Below are positions 53,961 to 61,407 of a stretch of 64,000 nt of DNA, piece by piece. The DNA comes from Flavobacteriia bacterium. Lineage in GTDB: Bacteria; Bacteroidota; Bacteroidia; Flavobacteriales; Weeksellaceae. Under the pieces are notes generated by a model. That model worked only from the letters and a program-made list of their open reading frames with translations. It was not told where the DNA came from and made no database searches. The DNA is taken from positions 186,001 to 250,000 of the forward strand of contig JAECQR010000001.1 of the NCBI GenBank assembly GCA_015999765.1. The letters run 5' to 3'. Within the stretch, counting starts at the first letter, position 1; each line of letters opens with the position of its first letter. A program made the translations under genes and the position numbers.

Positions 53961-56633
53961 ATGAAAACATTATTGAAAAGTCTTCTGGCTTTTTCACTCC
54001 TATTCACCAACTTTTTATTCGCACAAACCATCACCAAATCCACCTTCAAAGTTAAAGGCGAGTGCGGAATGTGTAAAGAAAGAATCGAAACTACCGCCAA
54101 AAAGAGCGGTGCCACCTACGCAAACTGGTCCGCTGAAAAACAGGAGCTCGCTGTAGAATACGACGCTGCAAAAGTAAATTCAGAAGAAATCCTGAAACAG
54201 ATCGCAAATGTAGGCCACGATAACGAAAAATTCTCGGCTCCGGATGACGTTTACAAAAATCTTCCAGGATGTTGTCTTTACGAAAGACAACCGTCTTTTT
54301 TAACGGTGACAACTGCAGAAAATGCTAAACCGGAAAAATCTGACAATCAGTTTTTTGTAAGAGGAAACTGTATTTCGTGTAAGACAAGAATTGAAAAAGC
54401 TGCTAAAACTGCCGGCGCCGATGCTGCCGACTGGAATGCTGAAACACAAACCGTAACACTGGATTTTAATCCTGCAAAAACCTCAGCCGATGCAATTTTG
54501 AAAATGATCGCCGATGTGGGTCATGATAATGAAAAGTATACCGCAAGTGATTCGGTTTATAATAATCTTCCCGACTGCTGTCTTTATGACCGCACCTTGC
54601 GTTTGGGAGTAAAGAGTGATTTGGTGCATATGGAAGAAACCCCCGCTCCAAAAAAGGATTTCACCCAACATGCAGATCATGTTGACAAAAGCATTGAAGA
54701 GGTAAAACTCATTAAAATGGGCGAAGCTACAGCGCTAAACAAAAAGGAAACCGGCCTTACGTTCAACATCAGTTCTAAAGAATTATTGAAAGCCGCTTGC
54801 TGTAATCTTTCTGAAAGTTTCGAGACTAACGCGACCGTGGATGTTTCTTTCAGCAATGCGGTTACCGGAACCAAACAGCTTAAAATGTTGGGCTTAGACC
54901 AGAAATACACCTCTTTAACAAAAGAACTTCTGCCTTCAATCCGCGGTTTGGCGTCACCTTATGGAATGAATTTAATTCCCGGAAGATGGATCGGCGGAAT
55001 TCAGCTCACGAAAGGCGGAAGCACAGTGACTAACGGTTACGAAAGCATTACCGGACAAATTAATACCGAACTTTTAAAATTTCAGGACAAACCGGAAACT
55101 GCTGTCAACTTTTTTGGTGATATTAACGGAAGATTTGAATCCAATATCACTTCCACCAGCAAGATTTCTGACCAATGGAGCCAATCGGTGCTGCTTCATG
55201 GAAACGCGACTTTAGCAAAAATGGATACAAATAACGACGGTTTTCTGGATCAGCCAACAGGAAATCAAATCAATGCTGCTTATTTGCTGAATTACAACGA
55301 TTTGGAACACTCAGGTTTGGGAACCCATTTCGGAATTAGTTTCGTTAAAGATGAAAGATTCGGCGGCCAGACAGATTTCGACAAAAATGTTGACCGCTCT
55401 CAGCAAACTCCTTACGGAATTGGAATCGACATCGCTAAATTTGATGTCTGGAACAAGACAGGATACATTTTTAAAGGCAAACCTTATCAAAGTATCGGAT
55501 GGATGAACCAGTTCACCTATCATCAGCAGGACAGTTTTTTCGGACAAAGAAATTACCTCGGTAACCAGAAAACCTTTTATTCAAACCTGATTTTCGAAAG
55601 TATTTTCGGGAACACCAATCATAAATACAAAACGGGAGCAAGTTTTCTGTATGATGATTTCGATGAAAATTATCTGACTCAGAATTTTAAAAGAACTGAA
55701 ACCGTTCCCGGACTGTTCTTCGAATATACTTTAACAGGATTGAAATACACGTTGGTTGCAGGTGCAAGAACCGATTTTCACAACCTTGCGGGAACACAGT
55801 TTACGCCAAGACTTAACTTTAAGTACGACATTTCTCCTAAAACTATCCTGAGACTTTCTGCAGGAAAAGGGTTCAGAACAGCCAATATTTTCGCGGAAAA
55901 CCAGCAGTATTTTGCTTCGAACCGACAGATCGAAATTTTAGGAAACGGTGGAAACATCTATGACTTAAAACCGGAGATCGCCTGGAATTATGGGGCAAGT
56001 CTTCAGCAGGAATTCAAACTTTTCAACAGAAAGGCGACTTTGGTAGCAGATTTCTTCCGAACCGATTTTCAGGATCAGGTTTTGGCAGATATAGATATTT
56101 CTCCAAACAAAATTGTATTCTATAATCTTGACGGAAATTCTTACGCCAACAGCTTCCAGACACAACTTGATTTTGTACCGGCAAAAAATCTGGAACTGCG
56201 TCTCGCATATAAATATTACAATGTTCAGGCAGATTATTTAGCAGGAAAAAGAGAAATCCCCTTTATGGCAAAAAACAGAGGATTCTTTAATGCTTCCTAT
56301 GCTACTGATAAAAATGACAAGGGGGCTTTTTGGAATTTTGATACGACACTACAGCTTGTCGGAAAGCAGAAATTACCCAATTTAAATGCAAATCCTGCAG
56401 AATTCAGACTTCCTGAATATTCCGATTCCTTTGCGACTTTGAATGCACAGATTTCAAGAAACTTCAATAAAAATATTCGTGTATATTTGGGCGGAGAAAA
56501 CCTGACAAGCTATACACAGGACCAGCCGATTATCGATTCAAAAAATCCTTTCGGCAGTTATTTCGACGGCGGAATGGTGTATGCGCCAATTATGCCGGCA
56601 AATGTGTATCTTGGTCTGGATGTTTCGTTTTAG
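53961..56633 (+). CDS. TonB-dependent receptor with two N-terminal HMA metal-binding domains
   Basis: 890 aa. Signal peptide 1-22. Two heavy-metal-associated (HMA) units follow with metal-binding GECGMCKERIE (Cys35-Cys38) and GNCISCKTRIE (Cys137-Cys140), each about 102 residues and each ending in a CC pair (104-105 and 206-207). The plug domain (about 265-375) carries a third CC (280-281). The barrel fills the rest to the terminal Phe (DVSF). Most Bacteroidota relatives have a CarboxypepD_reg domain at this position; here HMA replaces it. A metal-import or sensing receptor, probably copper or another soft metal, is inferred. Confidence 0.9.
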   Translation: MKTLLKSLLAFSLLFTNFLFAQTITKSTFKVKGECGMCKERIETTAKKSGATYANWSAEKQELAVEYDAAKVNSEEILKQIANVGHDNEKFSAPDDVYKNLPGCCLYERQPSFLTVTTAENAKPEKSDNQFFVRGNCISCKTRIEKAAKTAGADAADWNAETQTVTLDFNPAKTSADAILKMIADVGHDNEKYTASDSVYNNLPDCCLYDRTLRLGVKSDLVHMEETPAPKKDFTQHADHVDKSIEEVKLIKMGEATALNKKETGLTFNISSKELLKAACCNLSESFETNATVDVSFSNAVTGTKQLKMLGLDQKYTSLTKELLPSIRGLASPYGMNLIPGRWIGGIQLTKGGSTVTNGYESITGQINTELLKFQDKPETAVNFFGDINGRFESNITSTSKISDQWSQSVLLHGNATLAKMDTNNDGFLDQPTGNQINAAYLLNYNDLEHSGLGTHFGISFVKDERFGGQTDFDKNVDRSQQTPYGIGIDIAKFDVWNKTGYIFKGKPYQSIGWMNQFTYHQQDSFFGQRNYLGNQKTFYSNLIFESIFGNTNHKYKTGASFLYDDFDENYLTQNFKRTETVPGLFFEYTLTGLKYTLVAGARTDFHNLAGTQFTPRLNFKYDISPKTILRLSAGKGFRTANIFAENQQYFASNRQIEILGNGGNIYDLKPEIAWNYGASLQQEFKLFNRKATLVADFFRTDFQDQVLADIDISPNKIVFYNLDGNSYANSFQTQLDFVPAKNLELRLAYKYYNVQADYLAGKREIPFMAKNRGFFNASYATDKNDKGAFWNFDTTLQLVGKQKLPNLNANPAEFRLPEYSDSFATLNAQISRNFNKNIRVYLGGENLTSYTQDQPIIDSKNPFGSYFDGGMVYAPIMPANVYLGLDVSF

Positions 56634-56653
56634 AAAAATTTAAATTAATCCCT

Positions 56654-57124
56654 ATGAAAAAAATATCATTATTGCTTTTTGCAGCCGCAGCTTTTACAGT
56701 TTCGTGCAAAAACACAAAAGCAACAGAATCTCAAACAAAAGCAGCATCAGAAGCAGCTGTAACTCCAGCAGGAGAAAATACCGCTGCCAGTACTGACGCA
56801 ACGGCCCAGAATTCTACTACAGTAACTACTTCCACAGACGGAAACAGACCTGCTTTGAATCCCGCTCATGGTGAACCTTACCACCGTTGTGACATTCAGG
56901 TAGGCGCACCGCTCGACAGTCCTGCTCCTGTTCAGGCTGCTGCACCTCAAGTTGTGCCGCAACAGGCTCCTGTAAGCAATAATTTCAACACGAATCCTAT
57001 TTCACCCTCAGCTGCACCATCGGTATCTTCCACGTCAGCTTTAGGACCGAAACCCGCATTGAATCCGGCGCATGGTGAACCTCATCACCGGTGCGATCTG
57101 CAGGTTGGCGCGCCTTTGATTTAA
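56654..57124 (+). CDS. Lipoprotein with two copies of an NPAHGEPxHRCD motif
   Basis: 156 aa. Signal peptide with lipobox VSC (Cys18), then a low-complexity Ala/Thr/Ser stretch and two near-identical motifs: PALNPAHGEPYHRCDIQVGA (66-85) and PALNPAHGEPHHRCDLQVGA (134-153). They are separated by a Pro/Ala/Val linker. Each motif has two to three His and one Cys, a plausible soft-metal site. It lies 20 bases after the HMA receptor and is probably cotranscribed. A role as a surface or periplasmic metal carrier is inferred. Confidence 0.72.
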   Translation: MKKISLLLFAAAAFTVSCKNTKATESQTKAASEAAVTPAGENTAASTDATAQNSTTVTTSTDGNRPALNPAHGEPYHRCDIQVGAPLDSPAPVQAAAPQVVPQQAPVSNNFNTNPISPSAAPSVSSTSALGPKPALNPAHGEPHHRCDLQVGAPLI

Positions 57125-57145
57125 AAAATTAATTATTTAAAATAT

Positions 57146-57178
57146 AAATTGCGGAATAAATATTCCGCAATTTTTTTT
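57146..57178. terminator. Bidirectional terminator after the metal locus
   Basis: Palindrome AAATTGCGGAATA with TATTCCGCAATTT, T run on the right and A/T-rich on the left, between convergent genes. Confidence 0.85.
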
Positions 57179-57707
57179 ATTTTTTCTCTGAATCTCCAAC
57201 GAATTCTAAACTTACAGAATTCATACAGTATCTGGTTCCTGTTGGCGGAGGTCCGTCATTGAAAACGTGTCCCAAATGGGAATCGCATCGTTTACAAAGT
57301 ACTTCTATCCTTTCCATGCCGTGGGAGGAATCGCGATTATACGCCGTTCCTTCTTTGTCAGCCTCAAAGAAACTCGGCCAACCGCAGGTTGATGAGAATT
57401 TAGAATCTGAACGGAAAAGATGATTACCGCAAACCGCACAATAATAATCTCCCAGCTCGTCAAATTCATTGTATTTCCCGGTAAAAGGTCTTTCTGTATC
57501 GGCTTCTCTTGCAATCGCATATAAATCGGGAGAAAGAATTTTTTTCCATTCAGAGTTAGAGACCTTCAGTTTAGTTCGGTCCGTCCGGGAATAATATGGA
57601 TTGTTTTTTGTTGTGGAATTTTCCATTACTTGTTTGTTTTGTGGTTGTTTTACCTGGGAACACATTTGCAGTGAAATGAGCACCAGAATTGAAATTATAA
57701 TTTTCAT
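57177..57707 (-). CDS. msrB: Peptide methionine (R)-S-oxide reductase MsrB
   Basis: 176 aa. An N-terminal signal or lipoprotein sequence (ISLQMCSQ) precedes the MsrB domain. The zinc-binding CAVCGNHLF and CKRCDSHLG pairs, FSSTCGWPSFF and the catalytic Cys in GTRYCMNSVSLEF are all present. It reduces protein methionine-R-sulfoxide, here outside the cytoplasm because of the signal. It converges on the metal locus, which shares the terminator. Confidence 0.93.
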   Translation of the reverse strand: MKIIISILVLISLQMCSQVKQPQNKQVMENSTTKNNPYYSRTDRTKLKVSNSEWKKILSPDLYAIAREADTERPFTGKYNEFDELGDYYCAVCGNHLFRSDSKFSSTCGWPSFFEADKEGTAYNRDSSHGMERIEVLCKRCDSHLGHVFNDGPPPTGTRYCMNSVSLEFVGDSEKK

Positions 57708-57767
57708 CTTTTAAAAACTCATTTTTAAGAAACTTAGTATCTGAGATGAATTAGAATTCAAAATTAG

Positions 57768-57775
57768 TAAATTTG
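57768..57775 (+). promoter_or_regulatory. Promoter -7 box of the DUF445 gene
   Basis: TAAATTTG fits TAnnTTTG and ends 6 bases before the ATG at 57781, implying a leader of only a few bases. Confidence 0.45.
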
Positions 57776-57780
57776 AAGCA

Positions 57781-59025
57781 ATGAACGACGAAGAGAAAAA
57801 AAAACAGCTCCGGAAATACAAGACCTTTGCTACAGGACTTTTTGTTTTGATGGCGGTTGTTTTTGTAATCATGACCATTCTCGAAAAGAAAAATCCTGCT
57901 CACTGGGTCGGATATATAAGGGCTTTCTCCGAAGCGGCGATGGTAGGCGCCTTGGCCGACTGGTTCGCAGTTACTGCACTTTTCAATTATCCTTTGGGAT
58001 TAAAGATTCCGCATACCAATCTGATTGAAAACAGCAAAGAGCGGATTGGCGATAATCTCGGAAATTTTGTGGTCTCCAACTTCCTTTCGCCCCAAAATAT
58101 CCGGCCGTACATTCAAAAACTGAAAATTTCACATTTCGTCGGTGACTGGCTTTCACAACAAAGAAATCAGGAAAACCTGGTGAAAGAACTTTCGCACATT
58201 GTTTTAGATATTCTGAATAAACTGGATGATTCTGCGGTCATTACTTTTATCGGGAATAAAGCAAAAGAAATGAGTGACGATCTGGAAATTAACCGTATCG
58301 TCGGCAATGGAATTGAATACGTGCTTGATAAAAACGATCATCAGAGAGTGATCACCAATCTTTCAAAACAAATCAAAGATTACGTGCTTCAACATCAGGA
58401 AATCGTGAAAGACCGCGTAAAAAAAGAAAGCTATTTCCTCATCCCAAAATTTGTAGACGACACGATTGCTGAAAAAATAACCAACGGCCTTTCCACATTT
58501 TTCGAAGAAGTAGAAAATGATCAAAATCATTCTCTGCGGAATGAGATCACTCAAAAACTCTATGCTTTCTCTCATGAAATTCAAACCGAAGAAAAATGGG
58601 CAGAAGAATTCCGGGGGATTAAAAATGATTTTCTGAAAGAAGACAAACTTCATCAGTATTCAAAAGACATCTGGAATTCTATCAGAAAATCACTCTCAAA
58701 AGAGCTTGAGGAAGAAAATTCTGCCTTAAAAAATTATATAAAAAAAAACTTGTCTGAACTCTCTGAGAATCTTAAAAACGACGAAAATTTCCAAAACAAA
58801 ATCGATCACTGGGTTCGGGTAACCGCTTATAAATACATCCTAAAAAATACTCATCAGGCTGGAAATCTCATCAGTTCAACCGTTGGAAACTGGAAAGGAA
58901 AAGAACTCAGCGAAAAACTGGAACTTGAAGTTGGAAAAGACCTGCAGTTTATCCGTGTGAACGGGACTTTGGTAGGTGGTTTGGTGGGTTTGATAATCTA
59001 TACCGTCGCGAATTTCTTTATTTAG
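57781..59025 (+). CDS. DUF445 membrane-anchored protein
   Basis: 414 aa. One N-terminal membrane segment (about 15-35: GLFVLMAVVFVIMTILE), the conserved GALADWFAVTALFNYPLG motif, then a long helical region (LKISHFVGDWLSQQRNQENL) and a C-terminal hydrophobic helix (GLVGLIIYTVANFFI). This is the DUF445 (YjiN) layout of an inner-membrane protein with a long helical soluble arm. Function is unknown. No operon partner is obvious. Confidence 0.85.
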   Translation: MNDEEKKKQLRKYKTFATGLFVLMAVVFVIMTILEKKNPAHWVGYIRAFSEAAMVGALADWFAVTALFNYPLGLKIPHTNLIENSKERIGDNLGNFVVSNFLSPQNIRPYIQKLKISHFVGDWLSQQRNQENLVKELSHIVLDILNKLDDSAVITFIGNKAKEMSDDLEINRIVGNGIEYVLDKNDHQRVITNLSKQIKDYVLQHQEIVKDRVKKESYFLIPKFVDDTIAEKITNGLSTFFEEVENDQNHSLRNEITQKLYAFSHEIQTEEKWAEEFRGIKNDFLKEDKLHQYSKDIWNSIRKSLSKELEEENSALKNYIKKNLSELSENLKNDENFQNKIDHWVRVTAYKYILKNTHQAGNLISSTVGNWKGKELSEKLELEVGKDLQFIRVNGTLVGGLVGLIIYTVANFFI

Positions 59026-59066
59026 CTTTACTCGCAGAAATTTAGCTATTTTAGTAAAAAAAATTC

Positions 59067-59570
59067 ATGGCAAAAACAATTACTTTTTTCGCTGTATTGT
59101 TATTCGGTTTTTCTTTCGCCCAGGAGATCAAACTGAATAAAAGCGCTAAGAAATTCGAAAAAGAAGGGGTAAGTTATAAACTCTCTGAATACAAAACCCA
59201 ATTCACCAATCCAGTTGCGAAAAATTACATCCAAAAAGGAAGAGCTTCCCGGACCGTTGCAAATATCTTGGGCTTTAGTGGCGGTATACTCATCGGTGCA
59301 GGACTTCCGCATGTACTTACATCAGAAAAAAGCGCTAAAATTTACAATCCTTATACAGACAGTTTCACAACGGTAAAAACAAAAAAACCAGGTTGGACGT
59401 ACGTTGGAGTGGGCATTGGCCTTGTAGCCGTGGCAATTCCGCTTGCGGTGATTGGTAAAAACCAGGTAAAAAAAGGAGTTGAAACTGAAAATAAATTTGC
59501 TCCAAAAGCTCAGAATTATTATCAGTTTGATTTTACCGGAGAAGGCTTATCACTGACCTACAATTTTTAA
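59067..59570 (+). CDS. Secreted Gly-rich protein, paralogue A flanking pyrD
   Basis: 167 aa. Signal peptide ending SFAQ, a polar N-terminal region (KLNKSAKKFEKEG) and two hydrophobic Gly-rich segments (GFSGGILIGAGLPH, VGVGIGLVAVAIPLAV), then a short tail ending GLSLTYNF. It is paralogous to the gene at 60712-61200. The two flank pyrD, which is on the other strand. The terminal Phe and Gly-rich helices suggest an envelope protein. Function is unknown. Confidence 0.75.
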   Translation: MAKTITFFAVLLFGFSFAQEIKLNKSAKKFEKEGVSYKLSEYKTQFTNPVAKNYIQKGRASRTVANILGFSGGILIGAGLPHVLTSEKSAKIYNPYTDSFTTVKTKKPGWTYVGVGIGLVAVAIPLAVIGKNQVKKGVETENKFAPKAQNYYQFDFTGEGLSLTYNF

Positions 59571-59608
59571 TTAACCTTTTTAATAAAGGTTTACAGTTTT
59601 AAAATTTC

Positions 59609-60619
59609 CTATTTAATGGTCTGCAGTAGTTTTTGATTGATATCATGAATCAGCTGCGGGCCTTCATAAATAAATCCCGTATAAAGCTGAATTAAACTTG
59701 CCCCGGCTTCCAGTTTTTCGAGCGCATCTTCTGCAGAATGAATTCCGCCAACCCCGATAATTGGGAAAGCTTTTCCGCTTTTTTCGGAAAGAAATCTGAT
59801 GACTTCCGTAGAACGTTTTGTTAAAGGTTTTCCGGAAAGTCCGCCGGCTTCTTCTTTGCTGTCAGAAACCAGACCTTCGCGGGAAAGTGTCGTGTTGGTG
59901 GCAATGACACCGGCGATTTTCGTGTCTCTTACAATATCGATAATATCTAAAAGTTGATCGTCACTTAAATCGGGAGCAATTTTCAGAAGGATAGGCTTGG
60001 GTTTTTCTTTTTTAGCGTTGAGTTCCTGCAGTTCACTTAAAAGTTGAGTTAAAGGTTCCTTTTCCTGCAAAGCGCGAAGATTTGGTGTATTGGGCGAGCT
60101 TACGTTTACTACGAAGTAATCTACATAAGGAAAAAGATGTTCAAAACAGAAGGTGTAATCCTTGACTGCTTCCTCGTTAGGCGTGACTTTATTTTTGCCG
60201 ATGTTTCCACCAATCAGTACGTTATTATTTCTCTTGAGCCTTTCTACGGCAGCTTCTACTCCTCCATTATTGAAACCCATCCGGTTGATAATTGCCGAAT
60301 CTTCTTTTAATCTAAAAAGCCTCTTCGTCGGATTACCTTCCTGTGGTTTTGGAGTTAAAGTTCCGATTTCGATAAAACCGAATCCAAGATCTGAAAGTTC
60401 GCTGAACATTTTGGCATCTTTATCAAAACCTGCGGCAAGTCCAACGGGATTTTTGAATTTTAGCCCGAAAACTTCACGTTCCAGCCTTTTGTCTTCAATT
60501 GGTTTTGGGAAAAATAATTTGGTCAGGAACCCAAATTTCTTGAGAATACCAAAAGTTAAATAGTGTACTTCTTCGGGATCGAACTTAAATAGCAACGGAC
60601 GGATAATGCTTTTGTACAT
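59609..60619 (-). CDS. pyrD: Dihydroorotate dehydrogenase, quinone-dependent (class 2)
   Basis: 336 aa. FMN enzyme that oxidises dihydroorotate to orotate in pyrimidine synthesis and passes electrons to quinone at the membrane. Landmarks: N-terminal amphipathic helix [48 protein letters not shown] (active-site Ser, class 2) and [11 protein letters not shown]. The start is the ATG at 60619; the frame is open upstream by 19 codons, past the promoter. It sits between two paralogous small genes. Confidence 0.94.
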   Translation of the reverse strand: MYKSIIRPLLFKFDPEEVHYLTFGILKKFGFLTKLFFPKPIEDKRLEREVFGLKFKNPVGLAAGFDKDAKMFSELSDLGFGFIEIGTLTPKPQEGNPTKRLFRLKEDSAIINRMGFNNGGVEAAVERLKRNNNVLIGGNIGKNKVTPNEEAVKDYTFCFEHLFPYVDYFVVNVSSPNTPNLRALQEKEPLTQLLSELQELNAKKEKPKPILLKIAPDLSDDQLLDIIDIVRDTKIAGVIATNTTLSREGLVSDSKEEAGGLSGKPLTKRSTEVIRFLSEKSGKAFPIIGVGGIHSAEDALEKLEAGASLIQLYTGFIYEGPQLIHDINQKLLQTIK

Positions 60620-60634
60620 GGGAGAAAAGTTTAG

Positions 60635-60642
60635 CAAATTTA
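60635..60642 (-). promoter_or_regulatory. Promoter -7 box of pyrD
   Basis: On the reverse strand TAAATTTG fits TAnnTTTG, 15 bases before the pyrD ATG. Confidence 0.55.
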
Positions 60643-60670
60643 AGGATTTCTGCCCGCCGAAAAAAATAAA

Positions 60671-60700
60671 TTGCACAGCCTAAAAATTTGATTAGATTTG
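60671..60700 (+). promoter_or_regulatory. Promoter of paralogue B
   Basis: A -33 TTG (60671-60673) and TAGATTTG (60693-60700, exact TAnnTTTG), 19 bases apart. The predicted start lies about 7 bases before the ATG at 60712. Confidence 0.7.
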
Positions 60701-60711
60701 GCAAAAAAATT

Positions 60712-61200
60712 ATGACAAAAATTCTATTATTGGGTTCTGTAATCTGTTTCCAGACAGCTTTTTCTCAGGTGACAATGAGCGGGAACAAGCTCATAAAAGA
60801 CGGACAGACATACAAAATGTCGCAATACAATGATGTGTTTAAAAATCCTGAAGCGGCTTCTCATTTCAAAAAAGCGAGAACCAACAGTACGGTCGGTAAC
60901 GTGTTTGCAGGAATTGGTGGCGGCGTACTGGGTTTTGGTTTGGCCAGAGCAGTCAGCGGAGGCGAGACAAAGGTTAATATCAACGGCCAGACTCACGTTG
61001 TTAAACAGGACAAAAGCACAGCATGGACGGCAGTTGGAATTGGAGCCGGAATCGTTGGAATCGGAATTCCATTTGCAATAGCGGCGAATAAAAATGCAAA
61101 GAAAGCTTTGGAAATCGAAAACGGAGATTCTACCGCTTTTCAGCCTTATTTTAAACTGGAAACTGCCGGAACCGGAATGGCTCTTAGCTATAATTTCTAA
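60712..61200 (+). CDS. Secreted Gly-rich protein, paralogue B flanking pyrD
   Basis: 162 aa. Signal peptide ending AFSQ, the polar segment GNKLIKDGQTYKMSQY, and two Gly-rich hydrophobic segments (GIGGGVLGFGLARAV, AVGIGAGIVGIGIPFAI), ending MALSYNF. It aligns along its length with the gene at 59067. The start is the ATG at 60712; an earlier in-frame ATG at 60688 lies inside the promoter. Function is unknown. Confidence 0.78.
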   Translation: MTKILLLGSVICFQTAFSQVTMSGNKLIKDGQTYKMSQYNDVFKNPEAASHFKKARTNSTVGNVFAGIGGGVLGFGLARAVSGGETKVNINGQTHVVKQDKSTAWTAVGIGAGIVGIGIPFAIAANKNAKKALEIENGDSTAFQPYFKLETAGTGMALSYNF

Positions 61201-61220
61201 AAATAATGTTTCTTTAAAAT

Positions 61221-61252
61221 AAAAGACGGAATTAGGTTTCCGTCTTTTGTTT
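61221..61252 (+). terminator. Intrinsic terminator after paralogue B
   Basis: Stem AAAAGACGGAA with TTCCGTCTTTT, then TGTTTT. Confidence 0.82.
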
Positions 61253-61266
61253 TAAAACCGAATCTC

Positions 61267-61345
61267 CATAGCCCTGATCGCAGCGGCATCCTTTTGCGGA
61301 GCGAAGCGGAGCAAAAGATACAGTGGAGAGCAGGTTCTCGGCTCC
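61267..61345 (+). repeat. Dispersed intergenic repeat, copy R1
   Basis: It begins ATAGCCCTGATCGCAGCGG and continues through a hairpin (CTTTTGC 61291-61297 with GCAAAAG 61311-61317) to AGATACAGTGGAGAGC. It closely matches the reverse-strand copy at 43019-43089 and shares the layout of R3. It lies between paralogue B and glyS, just upstream of the glyS promoter. Confidence 0.82.
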
Positions 61346-61380
61346 TTAAAATTCAGCTCAATTTTATGAGTAAAATTCAC

Positions 61381-61388
61381 TATTTTTG
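61381..61388 (+). promoter_or_regulatory. Promoter -7 box of glyS
   Basis: TATTTTTG fits TAnnTTTG, 19 bases before the ATG at 61408, downstream of the repeat. Confidence 0.6.
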
Positions 61389-61407
61389 CAGCAAATACTT
61401 AATAACG

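Noticed and set aside
59573-59592. Weak hairpin AACCTTT/AAAGGTT between paralogue A and pyrD
   Set aside because: It has a short stem and no convincing T run; it may help stop convergent transcription but is not called.
60162-60563. 133-codon open frame opposite pyrD
   Set aside because: It falls inside conserved pyrD and has no start or family features.
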